DNA of 64,000 nucleotides, from the NCBI GenBank assembly GCA_963695135.1, contig CAVOGA010000001.1:806001-870000 (forward strand), given 5' to 3'. The number at the start of each line of letters is the position of its first letter. The first letter of the stretch is position 1. Positions 25,985-34,126 of the stretch are shown one piece after another. A program made the position numbers and the translations under genes. The notes under the pieces were generated by a model. It searched no databases and was not told the DNA's origin. It saw only the letters and a program-made list of their open reading frames with translations. Origin of the DNA: Marinihelvus sp963695135. GTDB lineage: Bacteria; Pseudomonadota; Gammaproteobacteria; Xanthomonadales; SZUA-36.

Positions 25985-26934
25985 CGGCTCTGCAGGCGCG
26001 GGTCAGCGAGGCGGCAGCCGGCCTCAGCCACAATCTGCACGGCGACAAACAGCACCGCGGTCAGGGTAACCACCGCGAGCAGCACGGCCTGGTCGCCGCT
26101 GGTTATGGCGTCAAAAGTGATCTTGCCGACACCGGGAATTCCAAAATAGGTTTCCAGGAGCAGGCTGCCGGAAACCACCACCAGCGGTATGGAGTAAAGC
26201 AGCCGGGTGATGATGGGGACCAGTCCGTTACGCAGCGCGTTACGGAACAGAAGCTCGGCCGGGCTGGCGCCGAATGCGAGCGCGGTGCGGATATGTTCAC
26301 GGCCAAGTTCCTCGAGGATGACGGCCCGGTAAAAGCGCGTGTTGTAACCGATGGAAACCAGGATCAGCGCCAGCGTCGGCACCGCAACGTGCAACAGGTA
26401 ACTGTCGAGCCCGCTCACGCGCCAGCCGCGGGCCGGAAACAGGTTGAGCCCGTACGGCGTGCACAGAAGAATTTGCAGCACGATGATGATGACCAGGAAA
26501 CTCAGGCTGAGCCCGGCCACGGAGCCGGCCAGCACCAGCCGGTCAAGCAAGCCCCCCCGGTACCAGGCCGCCGCCATGCCCAGCAGCAGGCCACACAGGT
26601 TACCCAGCAGAAAGCCGGGGAGCACCAGCAGCAGCGTAACGGGCAGAGTGCGCGCAAGCAGTTCACTCACCGCTTCACCGTTGCGGTTAGACCGGCCGAG
26701 ATCGCCGTGGAGCATGTCCCCCAGCCAGCTGCCATAACGGACAACAAACGGCCGGTTGTAGCCCAGGGTCTCGCGCAGCTCAGCCACCTGCGCCTCGTCG
26801 GGGTTCTTGCCGAGCAGCTCGTAAGTCTGGTCCGGGCCAAACCAGACCATGAGCGTAAAACTCAGCAGCGACACGCCCAGCATCAGGGCCATCCCGTACA
26901 GCAGGCGGTTCAGCAAAAAGCGCCAGGTGGTCAC
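25981..26934 (-). CDS. Oligopeptide-type ABC transporter permease (OppB/DppB-like)
   Basis: A 317-residue permease beginning with a cytoplasmic/TM1 segment (RLLYGMALMLGVSLLSFTLMVWF) and DLGRSNRNGEAVSELL, which is OppB-like. The EAA loop is ALAFGASPAELLFRNALRNG, and six membrane segments are visible. Downstream of the binding-protein gene by 38 bp, it starts the transport-channel half of the operon. Confidence 0.92.
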   Translation of the reverse strand: MTTWRFLLNRLLYGMALMLGVSLLSFTLMVWFGPDQTYELLGKNPDEAQVAELRETLGYNRPFVVRYGSWLGDMLHGDLGRSNRNGEAVSELLARTLPVTLLLVLPGFLLGNLCGLLLGMAAAWYRGGLLDRLVLAGSVAGLSLSFLVIIIVLQILLCTPYGLNLFPARGWRVSGLDSYLLHVAVPTLALILVSIGYNTRFYRAVILEELGREHIRTALAFGASPAELLFRNALRNGLVPIITRLLYSIPLVVVSGSLLLETYFGIPGVGKITFDAITSGDQAVLLAVVTLTAVLFVAVQIVAEAGCRLADPRLQSR

Positions 26935-26972
26935 TGCCCGGGTCTCACGGCCTGGAGCTCACGAGCGCAAAC

Positions 26973-28772
26973 TCATGGTTCGGTCGTTGGCACCATGTCG
27001 ACAAAGCGCAGGAAATAGCCGCCGACGAACGACCGGTCGGGACGCATGACAGCCTTGCGGCTCCACATCAGGACCAGGTGGCGGTTGAGGCCGCTGATGG
27101 TCGGGCAATCATCAATGACCAGCTGGTTCATCTGCCGGAACAGCGCGGTTCGCTCCGGTGATTCCTGCAGGACGGCGGCCTCCCGGTACAGCTCGTTGAA
27201 CCGCGGGTTGTCAAAATTCGCGGTGTTGGAGCCGGGGCTTGCGTTGGGGCCGTAAAACAACTGCAGCGTATTCTCCGCGTCCGGGTAGTCCATGGTCCAG
27301 CCGGCGGTCATGAGCATGACCTGACGCTTGCTGTATGCCTGCGCGTAGTCACCGAAACTGGCGTAGGACATTGGCTGTACCTTGTCCCGCGGAAAGCCGA
27401 TCGCTTCCATGAAGCTGCGGAACTGCTCGAACATTTGTCGTTCCGTTACGCTGGCCGGAAACCCGTATTCAAGTACCGGGAGGTTTTCCGGCGTCCAGCC
27501 ATGAGTCTCCAGCAGCTCCCGGGCGCCTTGCGGGTCATAGGTGATGCTGCTGTCGTCAAAACCGGGGTCAAACTCCGGCACGCCGGGAGGAATAATGCCG
27601 GGAAATACCTGCCCGATGCCGGCAAAAAATTGCGCATTCCGCGTCGGCCAGTCGAAGCCCTTGCGGATCGCACAGCGCAGCGCCTGGTTGCGTTGATCCT
27701 GGACCGGGTCCTCGTGGTAGCCGATGCGCGGATCGGACATGTTGAAGTTGGTGTAGACGAAACCCGCCTCCGGCTCCGACTCCACGAAAAACCGCTCTGC
27801 CAGTTCCGGCTTGAGTTGGGCCGGCGCGGTGCTGCTCAACAGGCTGTCGACCTGTGATACCGGTACCTTGAGATAGTCGCTGCGCCCCGAGTAGAAGGTG
27901 TTCCAGCGCGAGGCGTCTTCGGCGATGAACTCGACTTCCACCCGGTCGGTCAGCGGCGGTGCCCGGCCCTCGATAACGTCCAGACCCCAGACCTGGTCGC
28001 GGCCCGGTTCAAAGCCTTCTTCGGTCAGCACAATCGGCTCCTTGCGAAAGCCCGGATTCCGGACCAGCACGGCGCGGGCGCTGTCAAAGGTCTCCAGGCG
28101 AAACGGGCCGGACCCGACGGCGCGGGTTCCCAGCTGTTCGCCGTAATGCTCGACGGCCTCTCGTGGGACCACGGCCGCGTAACCCTGGGTCAGGGTATGT
28201 ACGATTTGCGGAAATGGCCGCGTGAGGCGCAACTGCAGCGTGTATCGGTCGACTGCCTGCAAGCCGCTGGGCGGCGCCCCGTAGTCGGCGCCGGCGGCTT
28301 TCCATTCATCCAGCCCTTCCAGCTTGCCCTGCCACAGCCAGGCGCCCTGGCCGCGCATGTCCGGGTCAAAATGGCGCAGGATCGAATAGACCACGTCTTG
28401 CGCAATGACCTCCCGGCCAGCACCTTCGGGGAACGCCGGGTCGTCGATGAACCGGACGCCGGGTTTCAGCGTGATGGTTAGTGTCAGGCCGTCGTCGGAA
28501 AACTCCGGCATGCCGGCCGCCAGGTTGGGCGCCAGTTCATAGGGTCGTGCAAGGTAGCGGTAGCGGTAGAGCGTGTCGTAGAGGTTGACGACCAGGAAAT
28601 TGGCATAGATGGAGGAGGCCTGTACCGGATCCAGCGACCGGGGCGCGCCGTCCATGGAGTGAACGTATACGTCTTCAGCCCCGCCATTCGGCTCGGAGGG
28701 CTGATCGCAGGCGGATAACAGCAGCAGGGACAGCGTGGCCAGGGTCGCGCGCAAGTGTCCCGCTGGTTTCAT
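26973..28772 (-). CDS. Extracellular solute-binding lipoprotein, family 5 (OppA-like)
   Basis: A 599-residue SBP family 5 protein with a lipobox LLLLSAC. APRSLDPVQASSIYANFLV and the later VGSGPFRLE are conserved signatures; the usual 'ATxxxAxSLDP' region is present. It captures oligopeptides or related ligands in the periplasm and hands them to the adjacent permeases. The ATG overlaps the mlaA stop by 4 bp. The specificity cannot be read from the sequence. Confidence 0.93.
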   Translation of the reverse strand: MKPAGHLRATLATLSLLLLSACDQPSEPNGGAEDVYVHSMDGAPRSLDPVQASSIYANFLVVNLYDTLYRYRYLARPYELAPNLAAGMPEFSDDGLTLTITLKPGVRFIDDPAFPEGAGREVIAQDVVYSILRHFDPDMRGQGAWLWQGKLEGLDEWKAAGADYGAPPSGLQAVDRYTLQLRLTRPFPQIVHTLTQGYAAVVPREAVEHYGEQLGTRAVGSGPFRLETFDSARAVLVRNPGFRKEPIVLTEEGFEPGRDQVWGLDVIEGRAPPLTDRVEVEFIAEDASRWNTFYSGRSDYLKVPVSQVDSLLSSTAPAQLKPELAERFFVESEPEAGFVYTNFNMSDPRIGYHEDPVQDQRNQALRCAIRKGFDWPTRNAQFFAGIGQVFPGIIPPGVPEFDPGFDDSSITYDPQGARELLETHGWTPENLPVLEYGFPASVTERQMFEQFRSFMEAIGFPRDKVQPMSYASFGDYAQAYSKRQVMLMTAGWTMDYPDAENTLQLFYGPNASPGSNTANFDNPRFNELYREAAVLQESPERTALFRQMNQLVIDDCPTISGLNRHLVLMWSRKAVMRPDRSFVGGYFLRFVDMVPTTEP

Positions 28773-29491
28773 TCCTCCAGATCCTCCAGGTAGGCCTCGT
28801 AATCGGGCGTCGGTGGAACTCCATCATAAATCAGATACTCACGACGCTGCAGCCAGGCGTCGCGGATAAACACATAGGGATCGTAAGACCCGAGGATGGC
28901 CTCATCCTGCGGCAGCAAGTTTGCCCTGAGCTGGATGAGGTCTACCGGTATCGGCCAGTAGATACTTTCTTCACGGGCGGCGTAGGAGACCGGGTGAAAG
29001 TAGCCGTAAAAGCTCTGACCCAAAAAGTCCCGCACCGTGTAGGGACCGAAAAACGGCATGACCAGGTAGCGGCTGTTGTCCCAGCCCCAGTGGGCCATGG
29101 TCTGGCCGAAGTCCTCGTCATACTGGGGCACGCCGCCCATGGTGGCGATATCCACGAAACCGAGCAGGCCGAAAATCGTATTGGCGAAGAAACGTTCCGT
29201 GCTCTCGCCAAACTCGGTGAATTTGCCCTGCAGGAGCTGGTTCAGACCGGTCACCGGGTAGGCAAGATTGCGGAAAAAATTGCCTATGCCGCGCTCTATC
29301 GGATCCGGCGTAATCTTCTCGTAGCCCTTGGCAACCGGACGCATGAAGTACTTGTCCACGGTCATATTAAAGGCGTGAATCTTGCGGTTATAACCCTCCC
29401 AGGGGTCGTTGATCGGGTCCGTGTTACGGCTTTGCGTTCCCGCGCAGGCGGTCAGCAGGACGCACAACAGGATAAGGCAAGCGCGTTGCAT
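28769..29491 (-). CDS. mlaA: MlaA/VacJ outer-membrane phospholipid lipoprotein
   Basis: A 240-residue lipoprotein (VLLTAC lipobox) with DPWEGYNRKIHAFNMTVDK, VDIATMGGVPQYDEDFGQT and NSRYLVMPFFGPYTVRDF, all hallmarks of MlaA. It removes mislocalised phospholipid from the outer leaflet and passes it to MlaC. In many bacteria mlaA is unlinked to mlaFEDC; here it follows mlaC with a 1-bp overlap, in an operon also containing the peptide transporter. Confidence 0.96.
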   Translation of the reverse strand: MQRACLILLCVLLTACAGTQSRNTDPINDPWEGYNRKIHAFNMTVDKYFMRPVAKGYEKITPDPIERGIGNFFRNLAYPVTGLNQLLQGKFTEFGESTERFFANTIFGLLGFVDIATMGGVPQYDEDFGQTMAHWGWDNSRYLVMPFFGPYTVRDFLGQSFYGYFHPVSYAAREESIYWPIPVDLIQLRANLLPQDEAILGSYDPYVFIRDAWLQRREYLIYDGVPPTPDYEAYLEDLEE

Positions 29492-30120
29492 TATTGATCC
29501 TTGAGCTCCAGTTCGCCGGCGGTCAGGCGCAGGGTGACCGCTTCGATTCCGGATTCCTGCACCTGCGGCATGATCTGGTTCCGGTAGGTGGTCACGTAGG
29601 AGATACCCTCGACGATGACATCGAAGGCTTTCCAGCCGGAATCGGTCTTCCTGAACATGTAATCGACCGGGACCTGTGCGCCGTTCAGGGTACGAACGCG
29701 CGTGCGTATCCGCGTCGCGCGGTCATTCAGTTCGCCGCGGAAGGGAAGTACCTCGAGCTGCTCCCGGTTCCGGTACTCCAGCATTCCGGTCGCATAGCGC
29801 TCAATCAATACATCAGCCATGGCGTCGGAGAAGGCCTTGATCTGCGCCTCCGTGGCGCCCCGGCCCGCGCGCCCCAGGATCAGGCGGGCGGAATACTCCA
29901 CATCCATGGCCGGGAGCAAGTCGGTTCGAACCAGTTGCTCCAGGAGGACAGGATCACTGCGGTACTCCTCCTTGTTCTCACCGATCTTTTTAAGCAGTTC
30001 CCCGGCGACCGTCCGGACCACCTCCTCCGGGAGAGGCTGGGCCGCAGCCGCTGCCTGCGCGCTGATGGCCAGGCTGAGAAACAGACCCAGGATAATATTC
30101 CGGGGGCTCAGACGCTTCAT
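29491..30120 (-). CDS. mlaC: MlaC periplasmic phospholipid-binding protein
   Basis: A 209-residue exported protein (signal peptide to about AQAAAAAQP) of the MlaC/Ttg2D family, shuttling phospholipid between MlaA and the MlaFED complex. Conserved stretches include VRTVAGELLKKIGENK, SARLILGRAGR and YMFRKTDSGWKAFDVIVEG. It overlaps mlaD by 4 bp and abuts mlaA. No mlaB gene lies in the operon. Confidence 0.95.
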   Translation of the reverse strand: MKRLSPRNIILGLFLSLAISAQAAAAAQPLPEEVVRTVAGELLKKIGENKEEYRSDPVLLEQLVRTDLLPAMDVEYSARLILGRAGRGATEAQIKAFSDAMADVLIERYATGMLEYRNREQLEVLPFRGELNDRATRIRTRVRTLNGAQVPVDYMFRKTDSGWKAFDVIVEGISYVTTYRNQIMPQVQESGIEAVTLRLTAGELELKDQ

Positions 30121-30593
30121 TCTTCAGTCCCTTCTTCGTCACCTGCGTTGAACAGGTATTTGCTGATGAGTTGTTCCAGGACGACGGCGGACTGGGTAAT
30201 CACCAGTTCGTCACCGTCCTGCAGATATTCAAATGATCCGCCGGGCTCCAGGCCCACGTAACGGTCGCCCAGAACCCCGCTGGTCAGAATGGAGGCGCTG
30301 GTGTCAAAGGGAATCTCGGCGAAACGCGTGTCCACGCGCATGCGCACGACCGCCTCGAAGGTGACCGGGTCGAGGTCAATACCTTCAACAATTCCGACCG
30401 CAACGCCGCCGATCTTGACCGGCGAACGCGCCTTCAGATCGGCCACGTTCGTGAACCGCGCTGAGATTCCATAGGTTTCGTCACCCAGGCGGCTGCGGTA
30501 GTCGGTTGCCTGCGTCGACAGCCAGAGTAATGCCGCCAGGCCCAGGAGCAGAAATATGCCCGAGGCAAACTCAACTTTGTAATTGGCTCTCAT
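30117..30593 (-). CDS. mlaD: MlaD, MCE-domain phospholipid transport subunit
   Basis: A 158-residue protein with one N-terminal transmembrane helix (FASGIFLLLGLAALLWLS) and a single MCE domain (ISARFTNVADLKARSPVKIGGV, then ILTSGVLGDRYVGLEPGG). It forms the hexameric periplasmic ring of the MlaFEDB complex. It is 16 bp downstream of mlaE and overlaps mlaC by 4 bp. Confidence 0.95.
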   Translation of the reverse strand: MRANYKVEFASGIFLLLGLAALLWLSTQATDYRSRLGDETYGISARFTNVADLKARSPVKIGGVAVGIVEGIDLDPVTFEAVVRMRVDTRFAEIPFDTSASILTSGVLGDRYVGLEPGGSFEYLQDGDELVITQSAVVLEQLISKYLFNAGDEEGTEE

Positions 30594-30609
30594 GATGCTG
30601 TGGATAGTC

Positions 30610-31362
30610 TCAGGTCAGGAATGAAGTCATTATGAAGTCGAAAATCAGTACAAGCACGGAACTCACGACCACGGTATTGGTGGTGGCGGTGCCTACACCG
30701 GCACCAGTGGGCCGGGCGCTGAAGCCGTACCAGACGGCAACCAGGCTCACGATGCCACCGAACACCATGCTTTTGTAGACCCCGCCCATAAAGTCTTTCT
30801 GAAAGTACACCCCGGTCTGCAGCTTGGTCCAGAACACGCCCACATCCAATCCGGCCACCCCAACGGAGAAAATCACCGCGCCCATGATCGCCAGGGCGTT
30901 GAACATCGCGGTCAGCAGCGGCATGGCGAGGAGTCCGGCCAGGAACCGCGGCAACGCGATACGCTGCACCGGGTCGATGGCCATCAGCTCCATGGCGTCA
31001 ATCTGGCTGGTTGCTTTCATCAGGCCGATTTCCGCGGATATGGACGTGCCGGCGCGCCCCGCGAACAACAGGGCTGTGAGCACCGGACCCAGCTCGCGAA
31101 ACAGGGACTTTCCAACCAGCAGGCTGACCTGGTCCGAGGCGCCAAACTGCTGCAGTGCATTGATGGATTGCAGGGCCAGCACCATGCCTACGAAGAAGCC
31201 GCAGATCATGATGATGACCAGCGAGCGTGCGCCGATAAGGAACAGCTGCTGCAGGGTGGACTGGACCAGGCGCCACTCCGGGCGCACCGTGCCGAGCATG
31301 CGGAGCAGGAACATCCCCGCGCGGCCCATCTCCGCCACCGGCGCCAGCATTTTCCGGATCAC
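30610..31362 (-). CDS. mlaE: MlaE, phospholipid ABC transporter permease
   Basis: A 250-residue MlaE/YrbE-type permease with a Lys/Arg-bearing N-terminal helix and five membrane segments. FRELGPVLTALLFAGRAGTSISAEIGLMK is the family's central signature (partly quoted), followed by QIDAMELMAIDPVQRIALPRF. It pairs with MlaF ATPase and MlaD. It overlaps mlaF by 4 bp. Confidence 0.96.
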   Translation of the reverse strand: MIRKMLAPVAEMGRAGMFLLRMLGTVRPEWRLVQSTLQQLFLIGARSLVIIMICGFFVGMVLALQSINALQQFGASDQVSLLVGKSLFRELGPVLTALLFAGRAGTSISAEIGLMKATSQIDAMELMAIDPVQRIALPRFLAGLLAMPLLTAMFNALAIMGAVIFSVGVAGLDVGVFWTKLQTGVYFQKDFMGGVYKSMVFGGIVSLVAVWYGFSARPTGAGVGTATTNTVVVSSVLVLIFDFIMTSFLT

Positions 31363-32165
31363 CGTCGCGCCCCTTCGCGCTTGCGGTCATATTGAAAAGG
31401 TATCGGCCCGTCGACGCGGCCGTTCATGAACTGGTCCACCGCTGGATTGGTGCTTTCCCGAAGTGCCTCGGGCGGGCCCTGTCCGGCGATGCGACCGTCG
31501 GCGATGATGAAGCAGTGGTCAACCAGTCGCATCATCTGCTCCACGTCATGGGTCACCACGATGCTGGTCAGCCCCAGGCGGTCGTTGGTTTCCCGGATCA
31601 GCCGGTTGATCGTGCTGATGGCAATCGGGTCCAGCCCGGCCATGGGTTCGTCGAACATGACAATGGCCGGATCAAGGACAACGGCCCGGGCCAGGGCAAC
31701 GCGCCGCGCCATGCCGCCGGATAATTCGTCCGGCATAAGGTCTTCCGTGCCCGTGAGTCCGACGGCGTCGAGCTTGTCCCTGACGATGGCCCCGATCTCC
31801 GCCTCGCTCATTTTACGGTGCTCGCGAAGCGGCGTGGCGATGTTCTCGAAAACCGTCAGGTCCGTGAACAGCGCCCCGTTTTGCAGCAGGAAACCCATTT
31901 CCTCGCGCAATTTGAACAAGGCGCTCCGGCCCAGGCTCGCGATGTCCTGGTCGCCAACCATGATGCTTCCCGCGTCAGGCCGCAGCTGTCCGGCGATGAG
32001 CTTGAGAATGGTGGTTTTACCGACCCCGCTGGGACCCATGATGGCGACCACGGATCCGCGGTGAATATCCATGTCCACGTCGTCCAGAATCACGCGATCA
32101 CCCCGCCGGAACGTCAGTCCGCGGATCTTGATGAGGATTTCAGGATCGTTCCCTTGAAGGTTCAT
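31359..32165 (-). CDS. mlaF: MlaF, phospholipid ABC transporter ATP-binding protein
   Basis: A 268-residue ATPase. Walker A is GPSGVGKTT (residues 44-52), signature LSGGMARRVALARA, Walker B IVMFDEPMAGLD and H-loop IVVTHD. It is the first gene of the mlaFEDC-mlaA-opp operon. A TACAAT -10 box on this strand at 32203-32198 lies about 30 bp before the start, though no good -35 is visible. The strong terminator at 32263-32301 separates it from whatever is transcribed upstream. Confidence 0.96.
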   Translation of the reverse strand: MNLQGNDPEILIKIRGLTFRRGDRVILDDVDMDIHRGSVVAIMGPSGVGKTTILKLIAGQLRPDAGSIMVGDQDIASLGRSALFKLREEMGFLLQNGALFTDLTVFENIATPLREHRKMSEAEIGAIVRDKLDAVGLTGTEDLMPDELSGGMARRVALARAVVLDPAIVMFDEPMAGLDPIAISTINRLIRETNDRLGLTSIVVTHDVEQMMRLVDHCFIIADGRIAGQGPPEALRESTNPAVDQFMNGRVDGPIPFQYDRKREGARR

Positions 32166-32262
32166 TCTCGGCCAGGGCGGTAAAAAACAGAGGCGCTATT
32201 GTAGTCCCAATTGCTGACGGGCAAGGTGAAGGCCTGCGCTGCAGGCGAACACATTTTCAGCG

Positions 32263-32301
32263 GGCAAAATAAAGGCGGGGAAGGCTTGCGCCTTCCCCGC
32301 C
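32263..32301 (-). terminator. Strong rho-independent terminator of an upstream minus-strand transcript
   Basis: Read on the minus strand, GGCGGGGAAGGC-GCAA-GCCTTCCCCGCC is a perfect 12-bp stem with a 4-base loop (32301-32274), followed by TTTATTTTGC. No protein-coding gene lies upstream of it on this strand, so it must end a non-coding transcript. Confidence 0.85.
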
Positions 32302-32810
32302 GGTGAAAGATTGGAACTCCGTCTGAGGTGCACTGCAGGCCACCCAGGCCTTCCCAATTTTGTCCGACGCCGTCATCGTTCTGCCTGCGGTTATCGGTCG
32401 CGGGTCTTCCCCCCGCCTTTCTTTCTCGACGCCGTGAGGCGTCTATCTCCAAGGATCGCGTATCCTCTTCGAGCTACCCCTGTGGTACGACCGCTTAGTG
32501 CAGAACTCCGGTCGGGATAGCGCGTCCAGTACCACCTGAACACTGGCCGTTCTCTTCCACCCTGGCTGCTGTTGGACGGGTCGGTCCTCTGGCTGCCCCG
32601 CTTTCTGTTCCTGTTCCGCCTTTCAGCTTCCCATTCCCTTCCAGCGATCCCAACCTTGCGGCTGGTGGGTTTCGTGTAACGGGGAGTTCAAGTTACTCCC
32701 GCGCCGTCCCCGTGTCAAAGGGGTAGGTGGGCAAGTTACAGGCATAAACTCAAGCCTATTCTCATGTGCACTTCACAAGCTGATGAAAAGTTGTTGATCC
32801 GGCCATTTTG
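32302..32810 (-). ncRNA. Candidate structured non-coding RNA upstream of mlaF
   Basis: About 500 bases without a credible gene end in the strong terminator at 32263-32301. On the minus strand the stretch folds into many local helices: GGGAGT/ACTCCC (32700-32682), a 7-bp GTGGTAC/GTACCAC helix (32535-32529 with 32488-32482) enclosing CGACCG/CGGTCG (32514-32509 with 32493-32488), and GACGCC-TCAC-GGCGTC (32444-32429). About twenty GGA triplets occur, many in AGGA or TGGA contexts, recalling CsrA-binding RNAs. A possible promoter is TTGAAA (32845-32840), 17 bp, TAAAAG (32822-32817). No RNase P, tmRNA or 6S signature is present. Nothing else is seen between 32811 and 33055. Confidence 0.4.
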
Positions 32811-33055
32811 GGTTTCCTTTTATTTGCGACGAAGCGAGTTTTCAAACTTCGATTATTCAATTGTCAGGACTTGGCAGTGTGCTTCCGGGTAATTTTTACC
32901 CCCAGCACGGGTGGCCGGGCCGCGCGAAGCAGGCATAATAACGTCTCTTGGCCGTTAGCCCTGGCGTGATCAAATCGCGGCAAGGATGTGGCTACTGTCT
33001 TATTCGCCGGTTCGTATCACCCAACAAGCCGGCAGTACTCCAGGGTCAAAAAGCG

Positions 33056-34126
33056 ATGACAGATTCGCCAGGATCGGAAAAGCACAGCGTGAACGGGTCT
33101 GCTCCCGCCACCTATGCCGCTCCGCTGGACGCTGTCGTGCTCGCGGGTACGCACAACAACCCGGACCGCCTGGTCCGCGGCCGCAACAAGGCGTTCCTCG
33201 AGATCGAAGGCCGGGCTCTCGTCCGCCACGTGGTGGATGCGCTGACCGGGGCGCAGGCGGTTGGACGGGTGTTCGTGGTCGGTCCCCGGCAGGAACTGGA
33301 GGCCGTGCTTTCCGACTGCCCCGATACCTTCTGTGTCCAGCAGCAGGGCAAACTCGTGGCCAACGGCTGGGCGGCGCTGCACGCCAGGGAGGCCATGGAG
33401 CCTGAGCTCACTAACGAGCAGCTGCGTGAGCGCCCGGTACTGGTGATTTCCTGTGACCTGCCGCTGATTTCCCCGGGTGCTGTCGATGACTTCATTGCCC
33501 GCTGCGCGGCAATAGACCAGGCCTGTTCCGAAAGCCGTGCGATGCTCTGTGGTATCGCCGAGGACCGTGACCTGGCGCCATTTTACGGAACCGCGCAACG
33601 TCCCGGCGTGGTGCGGCCCCTGGTGCAGATGCGCGAAGGCCTGTTCCGCCTGTCGAATATTTACGTGTTCAGGCCCTACAAGCTCACCCATGTGGAGTTT
33701 CTCCAGACCAGCTTTACCCTGCGCAAGGCCAAGGATTGGCACAACGTGGCCAGGCTGGCGTTTTCTGTCTTCAGCCAGCCGGGCGGCTGGTTTGCCGCCT
33801 GGATGATCCTGCGCCTGCAGCTGACCTACCTGTTAAGCCGCAAGAAAGGGCGTATGTACCGCAGGCTTCGCCAGGGCAACACCTTTGCGAAAGTCGAGCG
33901 CGGCGCCGGCACCGTGCTCGGGGGAACCATGCGCCTGGTGCCGTCGCCTTACGGCGGTCTTAGCCTGGACGTGGACGACGAAGAGGATTTCGAACTGCTG
34001 CAGGCGCATTACCGGGACTGGGCCGGGGTGGGTTTCGCGATTGACCGCGATCGCGACCGGACCGCAGGTCGCTCAGAGCAGGGCCAGGGAGAGCTGCGGC
34101 CAGAAGGTAATGATCAGCACCGATAG
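33056..34126 (+). CDS. MobA-like nucleotidyltransferase family protein
   Basis: A protein of about 356 residues. AVVLAGTHNNPDRLVRGRNKAFLEIEGRALVRHVVD (partly quoted) corresponds to the LAGG...K..L nucleotide-sugar/MobA-type NTP-binding region, although the usual glycine-rich loop is altered to LAGTHNNP. VLVISCDLPLISPGAVDDF holds the metal-binding DLP motif. The C-terminal 150 residues include a hydrophobic helix region and a basic stretch (LLSRKKGRMYRRLRQG). The substrate is unknown. The last 54 bp overlap the convergent TRAP gene. The start at 33056 was chosen because conserved sequence begins soon after; an open frame from 32948 is longer. Confidence 0.75.
   Translation: MTDSPGSEKHSVNGSAPATYAAPLDAVVLAGTHNNPDRLVRGRNKAFLEIEGRALVRHVVDALTGAQAVGRVFVVGPRQELEAVLSDCPDTFCVQQQGKLVANGWAALHAREAMEPELTNEQLRERPVLVISCDLPLISPGAVDDFIARCAAIDQACSESRAMLCGIAEDRDLAPFYGTAQRPGVVRPLVQMREGLFRLSNIYVFRPYKLTHVEFLQTSFTLRKAKDWHNVARLAFSVFSQPGGWFAAWMILRLQLTYLLSRKKGRMYRRLRQGNTFAKVERGAGTVLGGTMRLVPSPYGGLSLDVDDEEDFELLQAHYRDWAGVGFAIDRDRDRTAGRSEQGQGELRPEGNDQHR

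Noticed and set aside
32162..32452. 96-codon minus-strand frame before mlaF
   Set aside because: It runs straight through the perfect 12-bp terminator stem and lacks a ribosome site or family similarity.
32302..32810. RNase P RNA, tmRNA or 6S RNA as identity of the structured region
   Set aside because: The GAGGAAAGUCC and ACAGAA RNase P regions, the tmRNA acceptor end and the 6S helix pattern are absent.
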